A DNA stretch of 64,000 nt from Methylobacterium nodulans ORS 2060 (GTDB lineage: Bacteria; Pseudomonadota; Alphaproteobacteria; Rhizobiales; Beijerinckiaceae). Location: contig NC_011894.1 of NCBI RefSeq assembly GCF_000022085.1, positions 1,762,501-1,826,500 of the forward strand, written 5' to 3'. Positions 44,237-52,526 of the stretch are shown here, one piece after another. A model generated the notes under the pieces. It did no database searches and was not told the DNA's origin. It was given only the letters and a program-made list of their open reading frames with translations. Position 1 is the stretch's first letter, and every line of letters begins with the position of its first letter. A program made the translations under genes and the position numbers.

Positions 44237-44968
44237 ATGGCGGACGAGAGTGCGGAATTCGATCGCCCGGCTGTCTCGCTCGCCGGGCTCTTCCCCTGTC
44301 TCGGCCCGGGCGAGGCGCTCGCCGTGGTGGCGCGGGCGGAGGCGGTGATCGCCGGGCTTCCGCCCGAGCGAAGATCCCTGCCGCCGGACGAGACCGCCCG
44401 GATCGCACGGTTCCTCCAGCCGCAGGATCGGCGCGAGCGCATGGCCGCGCACGGCCTCCTTCGCCACCTCCTCGGCGCGCATCTCGGCCGGGCGCCGGGC
44501 GGCATCGTGCTCACGCGCGACCGCTTCGGCCGGCCGTCTCTTGCGGAGGCGCCGGGCCTCGACCTGAATCTCAGCCACGGGGCCGGCTGGGTCGCCGTCG
44601 GGCTGGGGTGCGGCGGGCGGGTCGGCGTCGATGTCGAGGGGGCGAGCCGGCCCGTGGAGTGGGACGCCGTGGCGCGGCTGTTCCTGCATCCGGCGGAACT
44701 CGCGGCCTTCCGGGCGCTGCCATCCGCCGCGCGGCCTGCGCGCGCGCTCGAACTCTGGGCCGTGAAGGAGGCGTGCCTGAAGGCGAGCGGGGAGGGGCTG
44801 TCGGCCGCGCCCCAGACGGTGCGCCTCGCCCCCGAGGAGGAGGCGTGGTCGCTCGCGCATCGCGGCCTGCGGCTGCGGGCGTGGTCGCGCCTCCTCGATG
44901 ACGGCGCCCGCTTCGCCTGGGCGGGCGAGGCGGGCCTGCGCTTCCGGGTCGTGCGGGCCAGCGCCTGA
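44237..44968 (+). CDS. 4'-phosphopantetheinyl transferase (Sfp/AcpT type)
   Basis: A 243-residue enzyme that transfers phosphopantetheine from CoA to carrier proteins. The core motifs are LNLSHGAGWVAVGLG, the metal-binding GVDVEGASRP and ELWAVKEACLKASGEGL, in the standard order and spacing of the Sfp family. No polyketide or nonribosomal peptide gene is nearby, so the carrier protein is unknown. It is convergent with rpoH, with only four bases between stop codons. Confidence 0.9.
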   Translation: MADESAEFDRPAVSLAGLFPCLGPGEALAVVARAEAVIAGLPPERRSLPPDETARIARFLQPQDRRERMAAHGLLRHLLGAHLGRAPGGIVLTRDRFGRPSLAEAPGLDLNLSHGAGWVAVGLGCGGRVGVDVEGASRPVEWDAVARLFLHPAELAAFRALPSAARPARALELWAVKEACLKASGEGLSAAPQTVRLAPEEEAWSLAHRGLRLRAWSRLLDDGARFAWAGEAGLRFRVVRASA

Positions 44969-44972
44969 GGGC

Positions 44973-45854
44973 TCAGACGAAGGCGCTCATGCCGCCCGAA
45001 TGCTGCTGCGGGAAGCGCTCGGCCAGGGCCCGGCGGAGCTTCTCGAGGGCACGGTTCTCGATCTGGCGCACCCGCTCCTTGGAGATGCCGAGCCGGTGCC
45101 CCAGGGCTTCGAGGGTCGCCTGATCCTCGGCCAGGCGCCGCTCGTGCAGGATGCGCAGCTCGCGCTCGGAGAGCACCGTGAGGGCCTGCCGCAGCCAGGT
45201 CAGCCGCCGCTCGCCGTCGACGGCGTCCGAGACGGCCTCGTCGGGCAGCGGCGACGTGTCGACCAGGAAGTCGACCCGCTCGGCCGATGCGTCGCCCTCA
45301 TCCGTGATGGGGGCGTTCAGCGACATGTCGGGGCCCGAGAGCCGGGCATCCATCAGCGCCACGTCCTCGCGGGAGACGCCGATGGCCGTGGCGATGCGGC
45401 TGTGGATCTCGTCGCCGACGCGCTCGTCGGTCGACTGCATCAGCCGGGCGCGCAGGCGGCGCAGGTTGAAGAACAGGGCCTTCTGGGCCGAGGAGGTGCC
45501 GCCCCGGACGATCGACCAGTTGCGCAGGATGTAATCCTGGATCGAAGCGCGAATCCACCAAGTGGCATAGGTGGAGAACCGGACGTCCCGCTCCGGCTCG
45601 AAGCGGGCGGCGGCCTCCATCAGGCCGACATGTCCCTCCTGCACGAGGTCGGCCATGGGCAGGCCGTAATGCCGGAAGCGGCCCGCCAGGGCGATGACGA
45701 GGCGCATATGGGCCGAGATCAGGCGGTGCAGGGCCTGTTCGTCGCGTTCATCCTTCCAGCGGACCGCAAGGCCGCGCTCCTCTTCCCGCTCCAGGAAGGG
45801 CGCGTCCATCGCCATGCGCACGAACTGCCGACGTATCCCCGCGATTTCCGCCAT
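44973..45854 (-). CDS. rpoH: RNA polymerase sigma-32 factor RpoH
   Basis: A 293-residue sigma-70-family heat-shock sigma factor. Region 2 has DLVQEGHVGLMEAAARFEP and RFSTYATWWIRASIQDYILR; the RpoH box follows as SAQKALFFNLRRLR. Region 4.2 is ISKERVRQIENRALEKLRR. Sequence features such as the opening RQFVRMAMDAPFLEREEE suggest the RpoH2-type paralogue of Rhizobiales. GGCGGAGG precedes the ATG at 45854; an ATG at 45878 has a poor site. An EcfG-type promoter lies upstream, which fits control of RpoH2 by the general stress response. Confidence 0.94.
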   Translation of the reverse strand: MAEIAGIRRQFVRMAMDAPFLEREEERGLAVRWKDERDEQALHRLISAHMRLVIALAGRFRHYGLPMADLVQEGHVGLMEAAARFEPERDVRFSTYATWWIRASIQDYILRNWSIVRGGTSSAQKALFFNLRRLRARLMQSTDERVGDEIHSRIATAIGVSREDVALMDARLSGPDMSLNAPITDEGDASAERVDFLVDTSPLPDEAVSDAVDGERRLTWLRQALTVLSERELRILHERRLAEDQATLEALGHRLGISKERVRQIENRALEKLRRALAERFPQQHSGGMSAFV

Positions 45855-45943
45855 CCCCGCCTCCGCCAGCACGCCCATGACCGCCCATGACGGGGTCGCA
45901 CGATGGCGCGCGCATCCGATCGACGTCCTCACGGGCCTGCGAC

Positions 45944-45969
45944 AACGGCCCATGCGTGGCATTGGTTCC
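45944..45969 (-). promoter_or_regulatory. EcfG-type (general stress response) promoter of rpoH
   Basis: On the minus strand, GGAAC (45969-45965), 17 bases, then CGTT (45947-45944). This is the alphaproteobacterial EcfG/RpoE2 consensus GGAAC-N16/17-CGTT. Transcription would start near 45937, giving an rpoH leader of about 80 bases. In Sinorhizobium and Rhizobium, rpoH2 is known to be under this sigma factor. Confidence 0.65.
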
Positions 45970-46026
45970 GCACCGCAAAGGCGAAGACGGGAGAACCCGG
46001 GGCAGGTGTGGCTTTGATGCAACGAA

Positions 46027-46051
46027 AAAGCCCGGCGCGAGGCCGGGCTTT
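46027..46051 (-). terminator. Rho-independent terminator of carD
   Basis: Perfect 10-bp arms AAAGCCCGGC/GCCGGGCTTT with a 5-base loop, 23 bases past the carD stop. On the minus strand it ends in TTTTTCG. One of the clearest intrinsic terminators in the window. Confidence 0.92.
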
Positions 46052-46074
46052 GCAAGAGGCGGGAACGGGGCGGA

Positions 46075-46668
46075 TCAGGCCGCTTCGGCCTCGTCCTGGA
46101 TGTCCTCGGCGTCGGGTTCGCCCTCGACCTCGGCGCTCTTTGCCCGCCGCGGCGACTTGGCGAGGCTCTGCTCGATGAGCTTGAGCGACTCCGTGTCCGT
46201 GATCTTGTTGACCGCGGCAATCTCGCGCACCACCCGGTCGAGGGCCGCCTCGTAGAGCTGGCGCTCGGAATAGGACTGCTCGGGCTGGGCCTCGGACCGG
46301 TAGAGGTCGCGCACCACCTCGGTCACCGCGATGAGGTCGCCCGAGTTGATCTTCGCCTCGTATTCCTGGGCGCGGCGCGACCACATGGTGCGCTTCACGC
46401 GGGCGCGACCGGTCAGCACGTCCAGCGCCTTCTTGACCAGCTCCGGCTCGGCGAGCTTGCGCATGCCGACCGCGTTCGCCTTGGCGGTCGGGACCCGAAG
46501 AACCATTTTGTCCTTCTCGAACGACACCACGAACAGCTCGAGCTTGTAGCCGGCAATCTCCTGCTCCTCGATGGCCGTGATGCGGCCGACGCCGTGGGCG
46601 GGGTACACGATCGCTTCGCCGGTCTTGAAGCCCTGCCGGGCAGCTGTCGTCTTCTTGGCGGTCGTCAT
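46075..46668 (-). CDS. carD: CarD/CdnL-family transcription regulator
   Basis: A 197-residue protein. The N-terminal Tudor-like RNA-polymerase interaction domain is FKTGEAIVYPAHGVGRITAI...KMVLRVPTAKANAVGMRKL. The helical DNA-binding domain includes the hallmark Trp in TMWSRRAQEYEAKINSGD. The C-terminal 30 residues are acidic. CarD/CdnL binds the polymerase beta subunit and stabilises open complexes at rRNA and growth-related promoters. GGAGG precedes the ATG at 46668. A 409-base spacer separates it from fdxA, so it probably has its own promoter. Confidence 0.94.
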   Translation of the reverse strand: MTTAKKTTAARQGFKTGEAIVYPAHGVGRITAIEEQEIAGYKLELFVVSFEKDKMVLRVPTAKANAVGMRKLAEPELVKKALDVLTGRARVKRTMWSRRAQEYEAKINSGDLIAVTEVVRDLYRSEAQPEQSYSERQLYEAALDRVVREIAAVNKITDTESLKLIEQSLAKSPRRAKSAEVEGEPDAEDIQDEAEAA

Positions 46669-47077
46669 GCGGGGGTGGCCTCCAGGTCGCCGTCCACGGT
46701 CTTCTCGCCGCGGGCGGGTCATTCGTCCGGGTCAGGGAGCCCGGCTGAAAATACATGCCAGTCGGACGCCCCGAAGACGCCCGCCAGTCCCTGTCAACCG
46801 ATAGCTAAGGAACGTTCGAACAGACCGCGGACCGGGAAAAGCCCTCCACGGCTGACCTCATGCGGCAGGACCCCTTCGAGTAACAGCCCCGCTCAGCGGG
46901 CGCGTGCCGCATGTCGAACGTAAGCGACGGCGATCAGGACCCTAGCACGGAGAGCCCCGAAAATCAAAAAAATTCAGGCGCGCGGCGCGCATGGCAGCGC
47001 ACCGTGCACCGTATCGCTTCAGGTTGTGGACGCCGCTTCCACGGCCGCGCGTCGGGGGCGGAAGACCGCTGCCCGCT
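46669..47077. other. Intergenic region between fdxA and carD
   Basis: This 409-base spacer contains a short AT-rich run near 46959-46976 (GAAAATCAAAAAAATTC) and a GAACGTTCGAAC palindrome near 46811. The first may be part of the carD promoter; I cannot match a sigma consensus. No small gene or RNA gene is convincing. Confidence 0.45.
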
Positions 47078-47416
47078 TTAGTCCCCGGAGCCGGGATTGG
47101 GCGAGAAATGCGCCTCGTACTTGCCCGCGACCCCGTCCCACTCCTTGGCATCGGCCGGGGCGGGCTTCTTCTGGGTGATGTTGGGCCAGCTCTTGGCGAG
47201 GTCGGCGTTGAGCTTGAGCCACTTCTCCAGGCCCGGCTCGGTGTCGGGCTTGATCGCCTCGGCAGGGCATTCGGGCTCGCAGACGCCGCAATCGATGCAC
47301 TCGTCGGGGTGGATGACGAGCATGTTCTCACCCTCGTAGAAGCAGTCGACCGGGCACACCTCCACGCAGTCCATGTACTTGCACTTGATGCAATTCTCGG
47401 TGACGACGTAGGTCAT
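47078..47416 (-). CDS. fdxA: Seven-iron ferredoxin FdxA
   Basis: A 112-residue electron carrier. The cluster motifs are [15 protein letters not shown] and [13 protein letters not shown], for one [3Fe-4S] and one [4Fe-4S] cluster, followed by the C-terminal extension typical of FdxA. Essential or near-essential in many alphaproteobacteria, though its partner enzymes are not settled. Third gene of a helicase, S4 protein, fdxA series on the minus strand, a conserved order in Rhizobiales. Confidence 0.96.
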   Translation of the reverse strand: MTYVVTENCIKCKYMDCVEVCPVDCFYEGENMLVIHPDECIDCGVCEPECPAEAIKPDTEPGLEKWLKLNADLAKSWPNITQKKPAPADAKEWDGVAGKYEAHFSPNPGSGD

Positions 47417-47550
47417 GAGCCGGTCGGTCCTTGAGGGGCGCTGGACGGGGCCTTGAGCCAGGGCCCTCGCGTGTTTCCGCCGGGCTCTAGACCCTGCCCG
47501 GGATGCTGGCAAGCGCCCGCAAGGCCGCAAGGATGTCTTGTCGCGCCGCG

Positions 47551-47832
47551 TCACCCGGGCGTCACGCCTTCCGCGACGTCGGCGTAGAGCAGGCGCGCCT
47601 CCGGCGCCGGGCCGCGGCGCTCGCCGAGGGCCAGCACCCGCACCGCCATGGTCGCGTGGGCCGCCGCGACGGTGATCACGTCACCGACCGCCACCGCCTT
47701 GGAGGCGGCCTCTGCCCGCTGGCCGTTCACCCGCACATGGCCGTCCGCGATGAGGCGCGCCGCGAGGCTGCGCGTCTTGGCGAAGCGGGCGAACCACAGC
47801 CACTTGTCGAGGCGCTGGCGATCCGCCCGCAT
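47551..47832 (-). CDS. S4-domain RNA-binding protein (Hsp15-like)
   Basis: A 93-residue protein with an S4 domain: [22 protein letters not shown] and [17 protein letters not shown]. Hsp15 (HslR) of E. coli rescues stalled 50S subunits that carry peptidyl-tRNA; the same role is possible here. It starts seven bases after the helicase stop, so the pair is one operon. The C-terminal tail is short compared with HslR. Confidence 0.88.
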   Translation of the reverse strand: MRADRQRLDKWLWFARFAKTRSLAARLIADGHVRVNGQRAEAASKAVAVGDVITVAAAHATMAVRVLALGERRGPAPEARLLYADVAEGVTPG

Positions 47833-47839
47833 CGCCGGC

Positions 47840-50800
47840 TCAGCGCTTGTCCCCGTCCCGCGCCTCCATCTGCGCCTTCAGGGCGAGCAGCTTGGCGAAG
47901 GGCGAATCCGGGTCGGGAGCCCGCTCGCGGCGGGGCGGGCGGTTGTCCTGCTGGCCACGATAGCTGTCGCGGCGCTCCTGCGGCGGGCGTCCGCCGCGCT
48001 CGCCCTCCGGCCCGCGGCCGTTCTGCGGTCCGCGCGGCGGGCGGCCCTCGGCGCGGGCGCCGTCCTGGCGCTCGCCCCAGCGCTGGCCGGGCCGTCCCTG
48101 CGGCCGCGGATGATCGCCGCCCGGATGGCGATCACGGCCCTGCTGGCGATCGCCACCCTGCTGGCCCTGGTCATCGCGGCGCGGGGGACGTCCCTCCGCG
48201 TGACGGGCCTGCGCCCCGGCCTGCGGGCGGCCGCGCCCCTGGTGACGGGCGGCATGGCCGCGCGGATGGCGGTGCATCCGCCAGACCTCGATGAGGATCG
48301 GCTCGGCGGGAGCGGCGGGCGCCTCCGCGGCCGGCTCCGCCGCGGGCTCGGCGGTGCTCGCCTGTGCCTCCGCAGCCTCGTGGGCCTCGTGGGCCGCATC
48401 CGGGGCCGCCTCGACGGTGTCCGGCTCCGCGGTCGCGACGGGTTCCGGCTCGCCGTGCTCCGGCTCGACGGGCGCCTCGGCCGTGACCGGCTCCGGCGCG
48501 GCCTCGGCGGCCGGGGCTTCCGGAGCGGCGGAGTCCTCGGGGGCGGATTCCTGGGGGGCGGATTCCTGGGGGGCGGCCGCGGCCTCGTGTGCCGCCTCGG
48601 CGGCGGGGAGCGCCTCGCCATCGGTGGGCGGCTCGGGGGCGTGTTCGGCCTCGGCGGGCGCCGCCTCGGCTGCAGCCGCCGCGTCGGGGGCGGAAGCGGC
48701 CGGCTGGACCGGCACGGTCGGGGCGGCTGGCCGCAGCGGCACCGTGATGGCGGGGCCGGCGCGGCGGTCCATCACGTAGCCGAGCGACTTCAGGATCGAG
48801 GCGAAATCCTCGCCCGAGCAGCCGACGAGCGAGGTCATGCCGACCGTGGCCACGAAGCCGTCGCGGTCGGCCGTGCCGGGCGGGGGCTCGCCCGGCGTCG
48901 TCCCCGGCACGTAGGCGATGGCCGGACGGATCAGGTCGGCGAGCCGCTCCAGGATGTCGACGCGCACGGCGCGCCCGCCGCAGACCCGGAAGCCCGCTGC
49001 CCGGTAGAGACCCTTGGCGATCTCGGCATCGACCGGCATGGAGGTGCGGCCGGAGCCGGCGAGATGTGCGATCTCGTCGAGGCCGCGCTGGTCGAGGCCG
49101 CCGTTCTGCAGCGCCCAGAGCTGCGCCGCGAGGGTGCGGGGCGCGGGCTTGAGGAGCGCCGGCATGTAGATGTGGTAGGCGCCGAAGCGCACGCCCCGCT
49201 TGCGCAGGGCCGCGCGGCCCTCCTGGTCGAGGCTGCGCATCTCGTTGAGGACGCGGGCGCGTTCGAGCACGCCGAGCGCCTCCGAGACCTGGAAGCCGAT
49301 GCCGCGGGCAAGCCCGGTGAGGTCCTCGGCGGTCTCGAGTTCGAGGGCGGGGCCGAGCAGGCGCACGATATGCGCCTTCAGCCACGCGGAGAGGCGCCCC
49401 TCGACCTTGTCGCGGGCCGGGCCGGTGAGCTGCTCGTCCGCGAGGATGCGGAAGGCCGGTGCATAGAGCTTGTCGCCCGGCAAAAGCTTGGCGACGGGGT
49501 CGCCGGTCCAGCGGATCGTGCCGTCGTTCGACAGGACCAGGGCGGCATCCGCGGCCGCGGCGAACCGGTCGGCCCGGGCCTCGATCTCGCTCGCCAGCGC
49601 CTTCTCGGCGGCGCTCCGGAGGGTCTTGGCTTCCTGGCCCTCCGCGCCAGGGTCCGGCACGAACTGGAACCCGTGCAGGTGGCCGACATGCTGGCCTTCG
49701 ACCGTCACGTCGCCGCCTGCGGTGATCTCAGCTTCCAACATGGTGTTCTCTCTCAGGCGCCGCATCAGGACGCTGGTGCGCCGGTCCACGAACCGGCTCG
49801 CCAGCCGCTCGTGGAGCGCATCGGACAGCCTGTCCTCTACCCGACGCGTCTCGCCCTGCCAATGCTCCGGGTCCTGAAGCCAGTCGGGGCGATTGGCCAC
49901 GAAGGTCCAGGTCCGCACCTGGGCGATGCGCTGCGACAGGGTATCGATGTCGCCATCGATGCGGTCGACCATCGCCACGTGCTTGGCGAACCAGTCGGCC
50001 GGGATGCGCCCGGCCATGCCCCGCATCAGGAAGCGGTAGAGCTGGGCGATCAGATCCGCATGGGTCTGGATCGGGGTCTTGCGGTAGTCGGGCACGCCGC
50101 ACACGGCCCAGAGCCGCTCCACCGCGCCGCCGCGTCCGGCGGCCACGTCGCGGATGTCGTCCTCGCGGGCCAGGAGATCGAGGGCGGCCTCGTCGTCGCC
50201 GCGCGGCGCGCGCACGAGGCCGCGCTCGCTCGGATGCTCGGCGAGGCTCGCCTGGAGCGCCGCCACCGAGGAGAAGTCGAGGTCGGGGTTGCGCCATTGC
50301 AGCAACCGCGTCGGCTCGAAGCTGTGGCTCTCCAGCGCCTCCACCATCTCGGGCTCGAAGGGCGGGCAGCGCCCGGTCGAGCCGAAGGTGCCGTCGCGCA
50401 GGTGGCGCCCGGCGCGGCCGGCGATCTGGGCCATCTCGGCCGGGGTGAGGCCGCGGAAGCGCGTCCCGTCGAACTTGCGGTTCGACGCGAAGGCGACGTG
50501 GTCGACGTCGAGATTGAGCCCCATGCCCACCGCATCCGTGGCCACGAGGTAGTCGACGTCGCCCGACTGGTAGAGCTCGACCTGCGCGTTGCGGGTGCGG
50601 GGCGAGAGGGCGCCGAGCACCACCGCGGCCCCGCCGCGCTGGCGGCGCAGCAGCTCGGCGATGGCGTAGACCTCCTCGGCCGAGAAGGCCACGACGGCGG
50701 TGCGGTGGGGCAGGCGCGAGATCCGCTTCTCGCCCGCGAAGCTGAGCCTGGAGAGGCGCGGCCGGGTGGTGATGTGGACGCCCGGAATGAGCGCCTGCAC

Positions 50801-51247
50801 CAGCGGCGCTATGGTGGCCGAGCCGATGAGCAGCGTCTCCTCGCGCCCGCGCTGATGCAGCAGGCGGTCCGTGAAGGTGTGGCCCCGGTCCATGTCGGCT
50901 CCGAGCTGGACCTCGTCCACCGCCACGAAATCGACGCTGCGGTCGCGCGGCATCGCCTCGGCGGTGCAGATCCAGTAGCTCGGGCGGTCCGGCTTGATCT
51001 TCTCCTCGCCGGTGACGAGGGCCACGCGCTCGGAGCCGACCCGGTCGACGACCCGATGATAGACCTCGCGCGCGAGGAGCCGGAGCGGCAGGCCGATCAT
51101 TCCGGTCGGGTGGGCGAGCATCCGCTCGATGGCGAGGTGGGTCTTGCCGGTGTTGGTCGGGCCGAGCACCGCCGTGACGCCGCGCGCACGGGCCTGCGGG
51201 GGAAGGGAGCGGCGGGTCATCAAGGTCGTGGCGGATCCTCGGGGCAT
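47840..51247 (-). CDS. SUV3-like ATP-dependent RNA helicase with a disordered tail
   Basis: A 1135-residue protein. Walker A is GPTNTGKTH (29-37), the DEAD-type box is DEVQ (111-114) and motif III is SAT (143-145); motif VI is QIAGRAGRH near 270. This is the mitochondrial SUV3/alphaproteobacterial helicase group. From about residue 830 the sequence becomes Ala/Glu/Pro-rich, then an Arg/Gly/Gln-rich tail (GRGRPQAGAQARH, RPPRGPQNGRG) like RNA-binding RGG regions, ending SPFAKLLALKAQME. It probably acts in RNA turnover or ribosome biogenesis. A start at 51220 is an alternative. Confidence 0.9.
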   Translation of the reverse strand: MPRGSATTLMTRRSLPPQARARGVTAVLGPTNTGKTHLAIERMLAHPTGMIGLPLRLLAREVYHRVVDRVGSERVALVTGEEKIKPDRPSYWICTAEAMPRDRSVDFVAVDEVQLGADMDRGHTFTDRLLHQRGREETLLIGSATIAPLVQALIPGVHITTRPRLSRLSFAGEKRISRLPHRTAVVAFSAEEVYAIAELLRRQRGGAAVVLGALSPRTRNAQVELYQSGDVDYLVATDAVGMGLNLDVDHVAFASNRKFDGTRFRGLTPAEMAQIAGRAGRHLRDGTFGSTGRCPPFEPEMVEALESHSFEPTRLLQWRNPDLDFSSVAALQASLAEHPSERGLVRAPRGDDEAALDLLAREDDIRDVAAGRGGAVERLWAVCGVPDYRKTPIQTHADLIAQLYRFLMRGMAGRIPADWFAKHVAMVDRIDGDIDTLSQRIAQVRTWTFVANRPDWLQDPEHWQGETRRVEDRLSDALHERLASRFVDRRTSVLMRRLRENTMLEAEITAGGDVTVEGQHVGHLHGFQFVPDPGAEGQEAKTLRSAAEKALASEIEARADRFAAAADAALVLSNDGTIRWTGDPVAKLLPGDKLYAPAFRILADEQLTGPARDKVEGRLSAWLKAHIVRLLGPALELETAEDLTGLARGIGFQVSEALGVLERARVLNEMRSLDQEGRAALRKRGVRFGAYHIYMPALLKPAPRTLAAQLWALQNGGLDQRGLDEIAHLAGSGRTSMPVDAEIAKGLYRAAGFRVCGGRAVRVDILERLADLIRPAIAYVPGTTPGEPPPGTADRDGFVATVGMTSLVGCSGEDFASILKSLGYVMDRRAGPAITVPLRPAAPTVPVQPAASAPDAAAAAEAAPAEAEHAPEPPTDGEALPAAEAAHEAAAAPQESAPQESAPEDSAAPEAPAAEAAPEPVTAEAPVEPEHGEPEPVATAEPDTVEAAPDAAHEAHEAAEAQASTAEPAAEPAAEAPAAPAEPILIEVWRMHRHPRGHAARHQGRGRPQAGAQARHAEGRPPRRDDQGQQGGDRQQGRDRHPGGDHPRPQGRPGQRWGERQDGARAEGRPPRGPQNGRGPEGERGGRPPQERRDSYRGQQDNRPPRRERAPDPDSPFAKLLALKAQMEARDGDKR

Positions 51248-51384
51248 TCGCCCGGCCTCGCGGGCGGAGCCGGGCGCACCGGCTTAAGCCGGTTTCAGGG
51301 CAGGTGCGCCGCGGTGTCCCGGCAGAACCTGCGGCACATCGGAAACCCGGCAGGCGAAGCGGTGGCGTGCCAGCGCAGGTCTGC

Positions 51385-51732
51385 TCAGCGGCTCCGGTCG
51401 CCGCGGCGGCGCGGGGCGCCGCGCGACGGTCCCTCGTCATATGGGGTGCCGCTGCTCGTCACGCCATCCGGGGTTCCATCGCTCCCGCCCGGGGCGGGCG
51501 CGTAGACGTCGATGCGCAGACGCGAGCGCTTGGTGCCCGAGAGGTCGGCGCAGAGCGTGTCGGGCACGGCGGTGAGCGGGCCGGCGCGGGCGGGGCGGCC
51601 CTCCGTCACCTGCGCGGACGAGACGGCGTCCCCGCCGCAACCGGTGCCGTTGGCGAGGGCGGGGAGGGGGAGCGCCAGGAGAGCGAGGGCCGCGACAGGG
51701 CCCGGCAGACGGTTGCGGGTGCTGATGCTCAT
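51385..51732 (-). CDS. Small secreted protein, unknown
   Basis: A 115-residue protein with a signal peptide (PVAALALLALPLPALA) and a mature part with two Cys (GTGCGGDAV, DTLCADLSG), the stretch SRLRIDVYAP and a Gly/Arg-rich end. I recognise no family. The start at 51732 is chosen for the signal; the frame is open far upstream, but there it runs antisense to the PPOX gene. Divergent from that gene and followed by the helicase 137 bases on. Confidence 0.6.
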   Translation of the reverse strand: MSISTRNRLPGPVAALALLALPLPALANGTGCGGDAVSSAQVTEGRPARAGPLTAVPDTLCADLSGTKRSRLRIDVYAPAPGGSDGTPDGVTSSGTPYDEGPSRGAPRRRGDRSR

Positions 51733-51921
51733 CGCGTGTCTCCCGGCTCGTGCGGCCCGCCGGCCACGACATGGGACGGGACCGGACCCCCAGGGAGCGC
51801 CGCTTCCCTTCCGAAACCAAGCCCGGCCTCGCCGGTTGTCCCGCAGTTTCGCGATCCGCCGCCGCCCCGTCCGACCCCGCGCGGACGGCGCGCGACGGCC
51901 AACCGACGACGAGGAAGATCC

Positions 51922-52431
51922 ATGCATCAGGGCAGCCATCGCGATCATGAGGGCGCGCAGAAACTCTTCAGCCTGATCAAGGACGTCAAGGTCGCCATGA
52001 TGACGACCGTGGATTCCGACGGGCAGCTGCGCAGCCGGCCGATGTGGAGCCAGGAGGCCGACGACAAGGGCGACCTCTGGTTCTTTTCCAAGCTCGATGC
52101 GCCGGTCACCGGCGAGATCGGCCGCGATTCGCAGATCAATCTCGCCTATGCGGATCCCTCCAGCCAGACCTATGTCTCGGTTTCGGGCAGGGCGGAGATC
52201 GTGCGCGACAAGGCAATCATCGACGCCAAGTGGAACGAGAGCCTGAAGACCTGGTTCCCCAAGGGCAAGGATGATCCTGCCGTGGCGCTGATCCGGGTTC
52301 ATCCGGAGAAGGGCGAGTACTGGGACAGCCCGAACGCCACCATGCTGCATCTCTACGGCTACGTGAAGGCGGCGGTCACGGGCGAGCCGCCCAAGACCGA
52401 GAAGAAGGCGGTCGACCTCGGCGCCCGGTGA
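51922..52431 (+). CDS. Pyridoxamine-phosphate-oxidase-fold general stress protein
   Basis: A 169-residue split-barrel flavin-binding protein. KLFSLIKDVKVAMMTTVDSDG, LRSRPMWSQEADDKGDLWFF and YVSVSGRAEIVRDKAII are the landmarks of the general-stress-protein-26 group, which binds FMN or F420-like cofactors. Residues expected for true pyridoxamine phosphate oxidase activity are not all present, so the enzyme activity is open. GAGGAAGA precedes the ATG. Confidence 0.85.
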   Translation: MHQGSHRDHEGAQKLFSLIKDVKVAMMTTVDSDGQLRSRPMWSQEADDKGDLWFFSKLDAPVTGEIGRDSQINLAYADPSSQTYVSVSGRAEIVRDKAIIDAKWNESLKTWFPKGKDDPAVALIRVHPEKGEYWDSPNATMLHLYGYVKAAVTGEPPKTEKKAVDLGAR

Positions 52432-52526
52432 GGCGCCTCCCGCCACATGCTTGACTTCCACGGCTGAACCGTGCGGGGTGATCAACCCCGCCCGGGCCTT
52501 CGCACCGGGTCACTCAGGCACGGGTG

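Noticed and set aside
46805..46820. GAACGTTCGAAC as a LexA box before carD
   Set aside because: The alphaproteobacterial LexA site needs GAAC/GTTC with a 7-base gap; here the gap is four, and no SOS gene is adjacent.
47648..51505. A 1285-codon open frame on the plus strand opposite the helicase gene
   Set aside because: It is a G+C-driven shadow of the helicase: it mirrors the helicase codons, is rich in Arg, Gly and His, and shows no family motif, while the minus strand has clear Walker and DEAD-type motifs.
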